Part shown: one piece after another, positions 43,869 to 55,472 of the stretch
Layout: each line of letters starts with the position of its first letter
How positions within the stretch are numbered: the first letter of the stretch is position 1
Assembly: GCA_032209605.1 (NCBI GenBank)
Contig: JASFXZ010000014.1
Location: 8,886,912 to 8,950,911 of the forward strand
Direction of reading: 5' to 3'
DNA from: Mactromeris polynyma
Lineage: Eukaryota > Mollusca > Bivalvia > Venerida > Mactridae
DNA: 64,000 nt
The notes under the pieces: model-generated
What the model saw: the letters and a program-made list of their open reading frames with translations, nothing else
Databases searched by the model: none
Told to the model about the DNA's origin: nothing
Made by a program: the position numbers and the translations under genes

Positions 43869-44394
43869 AAGATCTACTACAAATATGATTAATAATATTA
43901 AAGTTATACTATTGCTCATTTTTTGCTCATTTGTTTAATTAACCAAACATGAAAAATATATTTCCTATGGTTAAAACATCAATGAACATGCATTAACAAA
44001 GATTGAACTCATGATGTATTAATCCGTATTTGTTGAAGAAAGATGTTTGTATATCATAAAATCCAGGTTTTTTTTTAACAATCGGGCTATTTTACAGGTT
44101 TTGACTGTTAGTAATACGATAAAAATCGGTTTTACATTGCAATGGTTCTTAATAGAGATGTTTTAGCCAATGTAACAACAATACTGTATATAGCCAATTC
44201 AAATATTTTATGTTCAGATGAGCCAAATACATCTTGCCTTAGAATTTAGAAAAGTGTTCAGAACCTACGAAATGTTCCGCCTGCTAGTTGTTTTACGAAA
44301 TTGTAACATCTTTTCTAAAATAGATTGTGTCACGGAAATAGCATAGGTGATCCGATTGTTACCGTAGATTATTTCGGTAAATTTAATGTATCAC

Positions 44395-44640
44395 GTATTT
44401 TCGGCGCACTGCAACCGTACATGTACTAACATGGCTTTGCTATTTGCATATCCGTGTTGTGTGAACCAATCAAATCTTACGTTTACCACTAAGCCAACTT
44501 CTCTTCTACCGAACAGCATTTGTTACCTTGATGTGGATTGGTTAATCTTTCGATAAGGGGTACGTTCAACATAATCCACTGAATTACAGTAAAATTACCG
44601 AAATCAATTTCTGAAAGTAGATCTATAGTATATTTCAAGA
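44395..44640 (+). repeat. Interspersed repeat 'tttgctatttgcatat...', copy 3
   Basis: Diverged copy with 'gtgtgaaccaatcaaatct' and 'cttgatgtggattggttaat'. Confidence 0.65.
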
Positions 44641-45837
44641 TTTATCTAGTGAGTAGTGTTGTTAGTCAACCCTTTAGGTAATTTCCCGGCATTGGAATTA
44701 AGAGGATTCTTGGGTGTATACACCAGTCACGAAAGGTTGCATTGTTTTAATCAGATAAATCGGCATGTAACAAATTTATTGCCATGAATTTAAAAAAAGG
44801 CAAAATATTTTGTGATTTATTTCGAATACTGAATAAGTTTTATATCTTGTGACATGTATTATATATGCGCTACATAAAAATGTTGCAATCATGTATATAC
44901 AGAAACTGTGTTGGCAAAAATTTGATAATGCTAAAAAAAAACTAAAAAAAAACATGATTTACATAACATGTCTATCACCCCCATTGTCATGTTAATTTGT
45001 ATATATATGTATGTTATGTAATTTGTGTATTGGCCAGGGCCCGTATTCAATATACATCTTAAGATATTTCTTAAGTTTTTCCTTAAGACATATTTTTTTC
45101 CTTACGCAAGGATAACAAATATTTTATCTTAAAGTTATATTCAGTATATTACTTAAGATATTTCTTTCCTAAGATATTTTTAAGTAATAAAATCTTAGTC
45201 GTGTTCTAAATTTCTACTGCTGCCTGGACCAATGATTTCTGTAGGCTACTGTTGTTTCAACACATCTATATTCTACTCCAAACAATCATGTCCTATTATT
45301 ACTGGTGAACAGTGTGCCTGTGACACGCATATCAACATTCAATTTTGGTATTGAGCTGGGCCCGTTTTATATATATTCGTACGAAACTTCTCACAGGAAG
45401 ACGAGCAAACTTCGGTGGACAGCTGCTTAAAAGTACTGGTACAACGTAACAGAACACTGAACAGTATTCAGTTAGATATGTCGGCAGATATGCATACCCA
45501 CTAAAAGCCTATTTCTTAAAGAGGAGGTTTGCTATTTCATGTCTGATGACTAAGATGCCAATACACAGGGGCTGGTCATAAGAGGTTCGAACTTAATTAT
45601 GAAAGTACTGCAGTGGTAAGGCGCTTGATGGGGTGTTCGAACTCACGCCTTCCCCTCTACCCCTGCATGGAGCTCAACAAAACTAACGAATTCGTAGCGT
45701 CTGTATGCGTACGGAAATATTGATAAAACGCTCCTGCGATCGTAAGAACGTCGTAAGAAAATCTTACGCAAATTGTATGCGTAAGAACGTTGATAAAACG
45801 GTAGACGGACATTAGCCCCTAGGACATTTGCCCCAAT

Positions 45838-46350
45838 GCTAAAATTTGCACATGCGGACATTTGCCCCATTCGATTATTGCACATGTGGACATTTGCCCC
45901 ATTCTGATATTGCACAGGTGGACATTTGCCCCATTCTGATATTGCACATACGGACATTTGCCCCATTCTGATATTGCACAGGCGGACATTTGCCCCATTC
46001 TGATATTGCACAGGTGGACATTTGCCCCATTCTGATATTGCACATACGGACATTTGCCCCATTCTGATATTGCACAGGCGGACATTTGTCCCATTCTGAT
46101 ATTGCACAGGTGGACATTTGCCCCATTCTGATATTGCACAGGCGGACATTTGCCCCATTCTGATATTGCACATGTGGACATTTGCCCCATTCTGATATTG
46201 CACAGGTGGACATTTGCCCCATTCTGATATTGCACAGGTGGACATTTGCCCCATTCTGATATTGCACAGGTGGACATTTGCCCCATTCTGATATTGCACA
46301 TGTGGACATTTGCCCCATTCTGATATTGCACAGGCGGACATTTGCCCCTA
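45838..46350 (+). repeat. 32-bp minisatellite, left arm, about 16 copies
   Basis: The unit catttgccccattctgatat... has period 32, with variable 'gcacaggtgg', 'gcacataccg' and 'gcacatgtgg'-like ends. It is open in all three minus-strand frames, an artefact of a stop-free unit. Confidence 0.95.
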
Positions 46351-46566
46351 TATTAGACCCTTCAACATAGGAAAAAGGGAATAGGAAATATATTGAATAG
46401 ATATTTATTCCTTTATATTAATTCTATTATCTATCAAATTTTATTAAAAGTGTTCATCATTTCATCTTTTTATTTATTCTTATTTTAATAGGAATTTGTT
46501 AAAAATATTAGTTGAGCAAAACAAATTAAATATTGTTAAGGGTATAATGTCCTATGATATATGTTG

Positions 46567-47095
46567 AAAGGGGCAAATGTCCGCCTGGGCAATATCAGAA
46601 TGGGGCAAATGTCCGCATGTGCAATATCAGACTGGGGCAAATGTCCGCCTATGTAATATCAGAAAGGGGCAAATGTCCGCCTATGTAATATCAGAAAGGG
46701 GCAAATGTCCGCCTATGTAATATCAGAAAGGGGCAAATGTCCGCCTATGTAATATCAGAAAGGGGCAAATGTCCGCCTATGTAATATCAGACTGGGGCAA
46801 ATGTCCGCCTATGTAATATCAGAAAGGGGCAAATGTCCGCCTATGTAATATCAGAAAGGGGCAAATGTCCGCCTATGTAATATCAGAAAGGGGCAAATGT
46901 CCGCCTATGTAATATCAGAAAGGGGCAAATGTCCGCCTATGTAATATCAGACTGGGGCAAATGTCCGCCTATGTAATATCAGAAAGGGGCAAATGTCCGC
47001 CTATGTAATATCAGAAAGGGGCAAATGTCCGCATGTGCAATATCAGAATGGGGCAAATGTCCGCATGTGCAAATTTTTGCACTGGGGCAAATGGC
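46567..47095 (-). repeat. 32-bp minisatellite, right arm, about 16 copies, inverted
   Basis: The unit ggggcaaatgtccgcctatg... is the reverse complement type of the left arm. It is more uniform within itself, mostly 'tatgtaatatcagaaa'. The spacer between arms is about 215 bp of AT-rich sequence. Confidence 0.95.
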
Positions 47096-47989
47096 TAATG
47101 TCCTACATTCGATAAAACGGGCCCATAAATAATGATCGTGTTTTGGTGGAAATATGATATCCATTGGTTGTTGCTGAATGATCGTCTCCAAACAGTGAAA
47201 GTCTATTCCGATCAAAACTTGTATGTCATACCATTTCAATCACATTCATTGAGAAACATTTCATTAATTACAATGAAATAAGCATTTTAGTCACAAAATC
47301 AATCTCCAAACCCGCTTCGTAAATACTGACAAGCGTTTGTCAGGTAGATCGAGCAAGAATAGTCGCCCCTGACAAATGTTATACTAGGTCATCAATGGAA
47401 ATATACGTAGAACGATAAAATAACAGTCATTGTATATGCTGGAACTTCTTTTAAACAAAATACAAGCAGCAAATTGTAGATTTCGAAGATACTACAATTT
47501 TCCTTATATTTAAGATAAAAGTTAAGACTGCTAAGAGGTACCTTACAGTTAAGGAGAAAAATAAACAATATCTTAAGAAAAAAAGCTTTGTGAATACCAC
47601 TTAAGATTTTTCTTCAAATCTAAGGAAGAAATGCAGGAAAAATCTTAAATTTAATGGAAATCTTAGCATTTAAGATAAATTTTCAACTTAAGATGTATAT
47701 TGAATACGGGCCCAGAGGCCTTTTGTACAATAAACTTTGAATTGAATTGTGATTTCATGACTGATGCAATAAGTACTGATGAACTTTATTGAAACAGACT
47801 ATACTTTCTATGACTACTCTCACTACGGAGTAATTTTTATCATTTCTCCTCCGAAGTTATCTCCCCTTACAGATAGCTGAGTTACTGTAGTGTAGCATAA
47901 TCGAGTGACCAGCAATTGTAACATATATCGGCAGTTCTTTTATATTGCACAACAAATTGCAACTAATTTGCTTGCTTCAGATTGCGCCG

Positions 47990-48194
47990 TCGTAACCCGG
48001 CGATCAGGGTTCGATCCCTGGTCGCGGCAGGTCATACCCTTCCATGAAAATGTGGAGAAGTTGAAGGCTCCTTGTGGAAGGGTAAGTTAGTACTGGTTAG
48101 ATTTTAGTCCAGGAAAAACTGGTTAGATGAACCGGCCGCCGTATATAACTGAAATATCGTTGAGAAACGGCGTTAAACCCGATGAAACAAACAA
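47990..48194 (+). mobile_element. tRNA-derived SINE, 5'-truncated
   Basis: Same family as 39523-39786. It begins in the anticodon region of the head, keeps the B box gggttcgatccc and ends 'cggcgttaaacccgatgaaac'. The 13-bp flanks tcagattgcgccg (47977-47989, 48195-48207) are a perfect target duplication. Confidence 0.88.
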
Positions 48195-48671
48195 TCAGAT
48201 TGCGCCGACTCTCTTTTTTCATTTATGTATATATCACGGAATTATACCGTCATGGAATTATAGACTGACACGGGTTTTAGGCGATACCATTATTCGCACA
48301 ATATATATCAGGGTAATAATCATTTTTTCCTTCAATGCCATTTGGACCTAATTACAATCCATAGCAGTATCTTTTCACCATTGTCACGTATTAACATAAT
48401 ATAATCACAATGCTATCATCATCAGAAATCTATTAAACTTTATTTTTTATCGCGCGGTAATCTCTTCCTGTTTGTCTAAGGTTTGTCTAAGGTGAAGCGA
48501 GCTGCTGGGGGTGTGTCGAAATCGCGTTATCTGATTGGCCAATCGGTATGTCAATCAAATATCTGAGAAAGGGTCAATTTAAATATGAAGCCATCGAAAT
48601 ACCGGGAGCTATGCTCCGTTTGACAAAAACAGTATTGGTGTCATAAGAGAAACTGCTGTTGTTTATTTCAG

Positions 48672-48904
48672 GTATGGTTTCAGACTCGTCCACCTCATCG
48701 TCCTCTACAAGGTTGAAGACCCTTATCAAAGACAAGATGTGTCCAATATGCAGCAAAGTATGTCCATCGCCATCTCATTTAAAGCTACACTTGAGGACTC
48801 ACACGGGTGAAAAACCGTTCGTATGTAACATCTGTCAAGCCGCGTTCAGTAGAAAATACAGTTTAAAACAACATTCCATCACACACTATAGTCCATTTGA
48901 GTAG
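48672..48904 (+). CDS. Alternative terminal exon E16, C2H2 zinc-finger pair (last seen)
   Basis: The acceptor is ctgttgtttatttcag ending at 48671, phase 1. The exon gives 77 residues: a Ser/Thr-rich then Lys-rich leader, finger 1 at about 24-44 (helix S, S, H, L), linker HTGEKPF, finger 2 at 52-72 (R, Y, S, Q), tail YSPFE and TAG at 48902-48904. In finger 1 the usual core Phe is Cys (SKVCPSPSH), and the PSPS motif recalls E1/E2. AATAAA at 48970-48975 lies inside an inverted-repeat element; another is at 49317-49322. Confidence 0.95.
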
Positions 48905-48905
48905 G

Positions 48906-49066
48906 CTATCCTTAAAATTGTTTGTTGACATAAACCTACATACTCCTCAAAATGGCGGCTCTTCCTATAAATAAAACTTTAATAACCTACATACCTACCC
49001 ACCAACATTTTCCTAGGTAGGCTTATGCCAAACAAACAAACGATTGTCTTAAACCAAAAAATCTAA
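48906..49066. mobile_element. Inverted-repeat element forming the E16 3' UTR
   Basis: The ends 'ccttaaaattgtttgttgac' and 'gccaaacaaacaaacgattg' are inverted and resemble those of 60882-61083. It starts within a few bases of the E16 stop and contains the AATAAA at 48970. Confidence 0.6.
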
Positions 49067-49620
49067 CAAGATATTTGTGTTACAAACTATTCCTGAATGA
49101 TTCAACAGAAAATTGACTCACAAAATTGAATATACTCTTGGACAGTCAGACTCAGAAACTTGGTAATGATGATTTTGAACCAAACGTATATGGAGATTTC
49201 CATGACAAAATCTGTACTAGGTTATGATGTCGAGTATTGCTCAATGAAAATTTACATCAAAAACTTACATTTTGAAAAACAAGATTTTATAAAAGTTAAA
49301 TGTATCGATACATTTCAATAAAGTGTGACTGGCACGACGTTATTTTGTAGATTACTTTTCCATTTATCCCCGATATTTATTGATTAAAATATATAAAACA
49401 TTTGTGCTATTGTTGTGTAACAGCTAATATTTCATGATTTATACAAGCAAATATAAATTCTTGAATCTTAAACAATCGCCAACTGTTGAATACTGAAGAT
49501 CCCATATTTTAATATGCAGAAAACATATTGGTTTCTATAGTTGTATTTGTTTGTGATTTATTAGACTTAATGCACCTATCAATAGTTTGCCACATTGGGA
49601 GGGGAGCGCTGACCCATGGG

Positions 49621-52600
49621 AATTAGACCATTTGACCTTTTTGTCTAAGTACCCATACTAGAGCCAAGCCTTGAGTCTAATTACCCATCCTAGAGCCAAG
49701 CATTTTGTCCAATTACCCACCCTAGAGCCAAGCATTTTGTCTAATTACCCATCCTAGAGCCAAGCATTTTGTCTAATTACCCATCCTAGAGCCAAGCATT
49801 TTGTCTAATTACCCATCCTAGAGCCAAGCATTTTGTCTAATTACCCATCCTAGAGCCAAGCATTTTGTCTAATTACCCATCCTAGAGCCAAGCATTTTGT
49901 CTAATTACCCATCCTAGAGCCAAGCATTTTGTCTAATTACCCATCCTAGAGCCAAGCATTTTGTCTAATTACCCATCCTAGAGCCAAGCATTTTGTCTAA
50001 TTACCCACCCTAGAGCCAAGCATTTTGTCTAATTACCCATCCTAGAGCCAAGCATTTTGTCTCATTACCCACCCTAGAGCCAAGCATTTTGTCTAATTAC
50101 CCATCCTAGAGCCAAGCATTTTGTCTCATTACCCACCCTAGAGCCAAGCATTTTGTCTAATTACCCATCCTAGAGCCAAGCATTTTGTCTCATTACCCAC
50201 CCTAGAGCCAAGCATTTTGTCTAATTACCCACCCTAGAGCCAAGCATTTTGTCTAATTACCCATCCTAGAGCCAAGCATTTTGTCTAATTACCCATTCTA
50301 GAGCCAAGCATTTTGTCTAATTACCCATCCTAGAGCCAAGCATTTTGTCTAATTACCCATCCTAGAGCCAAGCATTTTGTCTAATTACCCACCCTAGAGC
50401 CAAGCATTTTGTCTAATTACCCACCCTAGAGCCAAGCATTTTGTCTAATTACCCACCCTAGAGCCAAGCATTTTGTCTAATTACCCATCCTAGAGCCAAG
50501 CATTTTGTCTAATTACCCACCCTAGAGCCAAGCATTTTGTCTAATTACCCATCCTAGAGCCAAGCATTTTGTCTCATTACCCATACTAGAGCCAAGCATT
50601 TTGTCTAATTACCCACCCTAGAGCCAAGCATTTTGTCCAATTACCCACCCTAGAGCCAAGCATTTTGTCTAATTACCCATCCTAGAGCCAAGCATTTTGT
50701 CTAATTACCCACCCTAGAGCCAAGCATTTTGTCTAATTACCCACCCTAGAGCCAAGCATTTTGTCTAATTACCCATCCTAGAGCCAAGCATTTTGTCTAA
50801 TTACCCATCCTAGAGCCAAGCATTTTGTCTAATTACCCACCCTAGAGCCAAGCATTTTGTCTAATTACCCACCCTAGAGCCAAGCATTTTGTCTAATTAC
50901 CCATCCTAGAGCCAAGCATTTTGTCTCATTACCCATCCTAGAGCCAAGCATTTTGTCTAATTACCCATCCTAGAGCCAAGCATTTTGTCTCATTACCCAT
51001 ACTAGAGCCAAGCATTTTGTCTAATTACCCATCCTAGAGCCAAGCATTTTGTCTCATTACCCATCCTAGAGCCAATCCTTTGTCTAATTACCCATCCTAG
51101 AGCCAAGCATTTTGTCTAATTACCCATCCTAGAGCCAAGCATTTTGTCTAATTACCCATCCTAGAGCCAAGCATTTTGTCTAATTACCCATCCTAGAGCC
51201 AAGCATTTTGTCTAATTACCCATCCTAGAGCCAAGCATTTTGTCTAATTACCCATCCTAGAGCCAAGCATTTTGTCTAATTACCCATCCTAGAGCCAAGC
51301 ATTTTGTCTAATTACCCATCCTAGAGCCAAGCATTTTGTCTAATTACCCATCCTAGAGCCAAGCATTTTGTCTCATTACCCATCCTAGAGCCAAGCATTT
51401 TGTCTAATTACCCATCCTAGAGCCAAGCATTTTGTCTCATTACCCATACTAGAGCCAAGCATTTTGTCTAATTACCCATCCTAGAGCCAAGCATTTTGTC
51501 TAATTACCCATCCTAGAGCCAAGCATTTTGTCTAATTACCCATCCTAGAGCCAAGCATTTTGTCTAATTACCCATCCTAGAGCCAAGCATTTTGTCTTAT
51601 TACCCATCCTAGAGCCAAGCATTTTGTCTAATTACCCATCCTAGAGCCAAGCATTTTGTCTAATTACCCATCCTAGAGCCAAGCATTTTGTCTAATTACC
51701 CATCCTAGAGCCAAGCATTTTGTCTAATTACCCATCCTAGAGCCAATCCTTTGTCTAATTACCCATCCTAGAGCCAAGCATTTTGTCTAATTACCCATCC
51801 TAGAGCCAAGCATTTTGTCTAATTACCCATCCTAGAGCCAAGCATTTTGTCTCATTACCCATCCTAGAGCCAAGCATTTTGTCTAATTACCCATCCTAGA
51901 GCCAAGCATTTTGTCTAATTACCCATCCTAGAGCCAAGCATTTTGTCTAATTACCCATCCTAGAGCCAAGCATTTTGTCTAATTACCCATCCTAGAGCCA
52001 ATCCTTTGTCTAATTACCCATCCTAGAGCCAAGCATTTTGTCTAATTACCCATCCTAGAGCCAAGCATTTTGTATAATTACCCATCCTAGAGCCAAGCAT
52101 TTTGTCTAATTACCCATCCTAGAGCCAAGCATTTTGTCTCATTACCCATCCTAGAGCCAAGCATTTTGTCTAATTACCCATCCTAGAGCCAAGCATTTTG
52201 TCTAATTACCCATCCTAGAGCCAAGCATTTTGTCTAATTACCCATCCTAGAGCCAAGCATTTTGTCTCATTACCCATCCTAGAGCCAAGCATTTTGTCTA
52301 ATTACCCACCCTAGAGCCAAGCATTTTGTATAATTACCCATCCTAGAGCCAAGCATTTTGTCTAATTACCCATCCTAGAGCCAAGCATTTTGTCTAATTA
52401 CCCATCCTAGAGCCAAGCATTTTGTCTCATTACCCACCCTAGAGCCAAGCATTTTGTCTAATTACCCATCCTAGAGCCAAGCATTTTGTCTCATTACCCA
52501 TCCTAGAGCCAAGCATTTTGTCTAATTACCCATCCTAGAGCCAAGCATTTTGTCTAATTACCCATCCTAGAGCCAAGCATTTTGTCTAATTACCCACCCT

Positions 52601-54545
52601 AGAGCCAAGCATTATGTCCAATTACCCACCCTAGAGCCAAGCATGTTGTCTTATTACCCACTCTAGAGCCAAGCATTTTGTCTCATTACCCATCCTAGAG
52701 CCAAGCATTTTGTCTAATTACCCATCCTAGAGCCAAGCATTTTGTCTAATTACCCATACTAGAGCCAAGCATTTTGTATAATTACCCATCCTAGAGCCAA
52801 GCATTTTGTCTAATTACCCATCCTAGAGCCAAGCATTTTGTCTAATTACCCATCCTAGAGCCAAGCATTTTGTCTCATTACCCACCCTAGAGCCAAGCAT
52901 TTTGTCTAATTACCCATCCTAGAGCCAAGCATTTTGTCTAATTACCCATCCTAGAGCCAAGCATTTTGTCTAATTACCCATCCTAGAGCCAAGCATTTTG
53001 TCTAATTACCCATCCTAGAGCCAAGCATTTTGTCTAATTACCCATCCTAGAGCCAAGCATTTTGTCTCATTACCCACCCTAGAGCCAAGCATTTTGTCTA
53101 ATTACCCATACTAGAGCCAAGCATTTTGTCTAATTACCCACCCTAGAGCCAAGCATTTTGTCTAATTACCCACCCTAGAGCCAAGCATTTTGTCTAATTA
53201 CCCATCCTAGAGCCAAGCATTTTGTCTAATTACCCATCCTAGAGCCAAGCATTTTGTCTCATTACCCATCCTAGAGCCAAGCATTTTGTCTAATTACCCA
53301 TCCTAGAGCCAAGCATTTTGTCTAATTACCCACCCTAGAGCCAAGCATTTTGTCTAATTACCCATTCTAGAGCCAAGCATTTTGTCTAATTACCCATCCT
53401 AGAGCCAAGCATTTTGTCTAATTACCCACTCTAGAGCCAAGCATTTTGTCTAATTACCCATCCTAGAGCCAAGCATTTTGTCTAATTACCCATCCTAGAG
53501 CCAAGCATTTTGTCTAATTACCCATCCTAGAGCCAAGCATTTTGTCTAATTACCCACTCTAGAGCCAAGCATTATGTCTAATTACCCATTCTTGAGCCAA
53601 GCATTATGTCTAATTACCCATTCTAGAGCCAAGCATTATGTCTAATTACCCATCCTAGAGCCAAGCATTTTGTCTAATTACCCACCCTAGAGCCAAGCAT
53701 TTTGTCTCATTACCCATCCTAGAGCCAAGCATTTTGTCTCATTACCCATCCTAGAGCCAAGCATTTTGTCTAATTACCCATCCTAGAGCCAAGCATTTTG
53801 TCTAATTACCCATCCTAGAGCCAAGCATTTTGTCTAATTACCCATCCTAGAGCCAAGCATTTTGTCTCATTACCCACCCTAGAGCCAAGCATTTTGTCTA
53901 ATTACCCATCCTAGAGCCAAGCATTTTGTCTCATTACCCATCCTAGAGCCAAGCATTTTGTCTAATTACCCATCCTAGAGCCAAGCATTTTGTCTAATTA
54001 CCCACCCTAGAGCCAAGCATTTTGTCTAATTACCCATTCTAGAGCCAAGCATTTTGTCTAATTACCCATCCTAGAGCCAAGCATTTTGTCTAATTACCCA
54101 CTCTAGAGCCAAGCATTTTGTCTAATTACCCATCCTAGAGCCAAGCATTTTGTCTAATTACCCATCCTAGAGCCAAGCATTATGTCTAATTACCCATTCT
54201 TGAGCCAAGCATTATGTCTAATTACCCATTCTAGAGCCAAGCATTATGTCTAATTACCCACCATAGAGCCAAGCATTTTGTCTAATTACCCATCCTAGAG
54301 CCAAGCATTTTGTCTAATTACCCATCCTAGAGCCAAGCATTTTGTCTAATTACCCATCCTAGAGCCAAGCATTTTGTCTAATTACCCATCCTAGAGCCAA
54401 GCATTTTGTCTCATTACCCATCCTAGAGCCAAGCATTTTGTCTAATTACCCACCCTAGAGCCAAGCATTTTGTCTCATTACCCATCCTAGAGCCAAGCGT
54501 TTTGTCTCATTACCCATCCTAGAGCCAAGCATTTTGTCTCATTAC
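49621..54545 (+). repeat. 32-bp satellite array, left block (about 154 units)
   Basis: The unit acccatcctagagccaagca plus ttttgtctaatt has period 32 and little divergence. Common variants are cacc/catc, ctcatt/ctaatt and a 30-bp form with 'ccaatcctttg'. The first units (around 49640-49700) are the most diverged. Confidence 0.98.
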
Positions 54546-54899
54546 TAAGGATGTCAACGAGTATCCGGATATCCGGATATCCGCATTCCGTTCCGAGTAT
54601 CCGAATCACAATTTGGCATTCGGATACTCGTTTAAAATTACGAAATATTTGACTCTCAGTATCTTTAACGACCAACAATTTATTTTAACACCTATAACAA
54701 TAGAATCAATTCGATACCGTGTGTCATATTGTTTATGGTCTTCTTTGCACATCGGTGTCTTTGTGAGATACCCTAAAGCGTGATAATCACTGCGGCGTAT
54801 ATTAAAGTATGTTTTTCACGGGACTAAAACCAATTAAAGATACGAGTAAATAAAATTGTATAAAAAAGTTCTCTGGTTGGTGTTGTTGTTTTTACAAAC

Positions 54900-55268
54900 A
54901 TGTTTAATTATACCTCATTAAGGGTGACACTATTGGAATTAATTACATCGATTTTCGTGTTAATTGTAGTAGGTGGGGAAGGGACAGCAGAACAAGATAA
55001 TTGTGACGAGGTCATGAGTTACATTTCGGAAAAGGTTTCGCATGATATTGATGCGTTAGTGTGGTGGAAAAACAATGAACACAGGTTTCCGAAAATTGCT
55101 GTTATCGCAAAAAGAGTCCTTTCAGTCCCTGCTACCTCTGTGCCATCAGAACGGATTTTTTCTGCTACTGGACTCTTAATTAACAAACTGCGAAACCGAC
55201 TTTCCAGTGATTTAGTTGACAATATCATTTTCTTGAACAAGAACAAAGTGTCAGTAACAGAGGTTTAA
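54900..55268 (+). pseudogene. hAT transposase, C-terminal dimerisation domain only
   Basis: The reading frame ends with a typical hATC region: ALVWWKNNEHRFPKIA, then VPATSVPSERIFSATG, then NKLRNRLSSDLVDNIIFL, and TAA at 55266-55268. In hAT elements this domain mediates dimerisation and completes the catalytic core. The BED finger and the catalytic DDE region are absent, so the element cannot move by itself. The residues before about 54970 look non-coding; a 'ttaattgtag' at 54960-54969 may be an old splice acceptor. It may represent the last exon of an internally deleted copy. Confidence 0.9.
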
Positions 55269-55365
55269 ATGTGGATTTAATGAACATTGAAATGGTCAGA
55301 TACAGTGTTGAGGAGTGATTTCGTGTTGTACATATTTTCATTTATTTTGTGATGTGTCCGTACCA

Positions 55366-55472
55366 TGTAAATATTGTTTTGTGATTTGTCCGTACCATGT
55401 AAATATTGTTTTGTGATTTGTCCGTACCATGTAAATATTGTTTTGTGATTTGTCCGTACCATGTAAATATTT
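55366..55472 (+). repeat. 32-bp tandem repeat inside the hAT element
   Basis: The unit gtgatttgtccgtaccatgt plus aaatattgtttt occurs about 3.5 times, downstream of the transposase fragment. The period equals that of the host satellite, but the sequence is unrelated. Confidence 0.9.

Larger units (their letters stand above)
45037..47713. mobile_element. 2.7 kb inverted-repeat element containing two opposed minisatellites
   Basis: The ends are a perfect inverted repeat of at least 27 bp (gggcccgtattcaatatac... and ...gtatattgaatacgggccc), continuing imperfectly through 'cttaag'-rich sequence. A second nested inverted pair, gggcccgttttat (45358-45370) and ataaaacgggccc (47112-47124), lies inside. 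No transposase was seen. It may be a fold-back element, or one composite insertion within another. Confidence 0.75.

Noticed and set aside
45643..46341. Three overlapping minus-strand ORFs (147-232 residues) with Cys-containing repeats
   Set aside because: Period 32 is not a multiple of three, and every frame is open only because the unit lacks stops. No splice, start or domain evidence.
1..48904. One long polyzinc-finger protein made by joining all exons
   Set aside because: Every exon ends in an in-frame stop, and none has a donor between the second finger and the stop that keeps the fingers intact.
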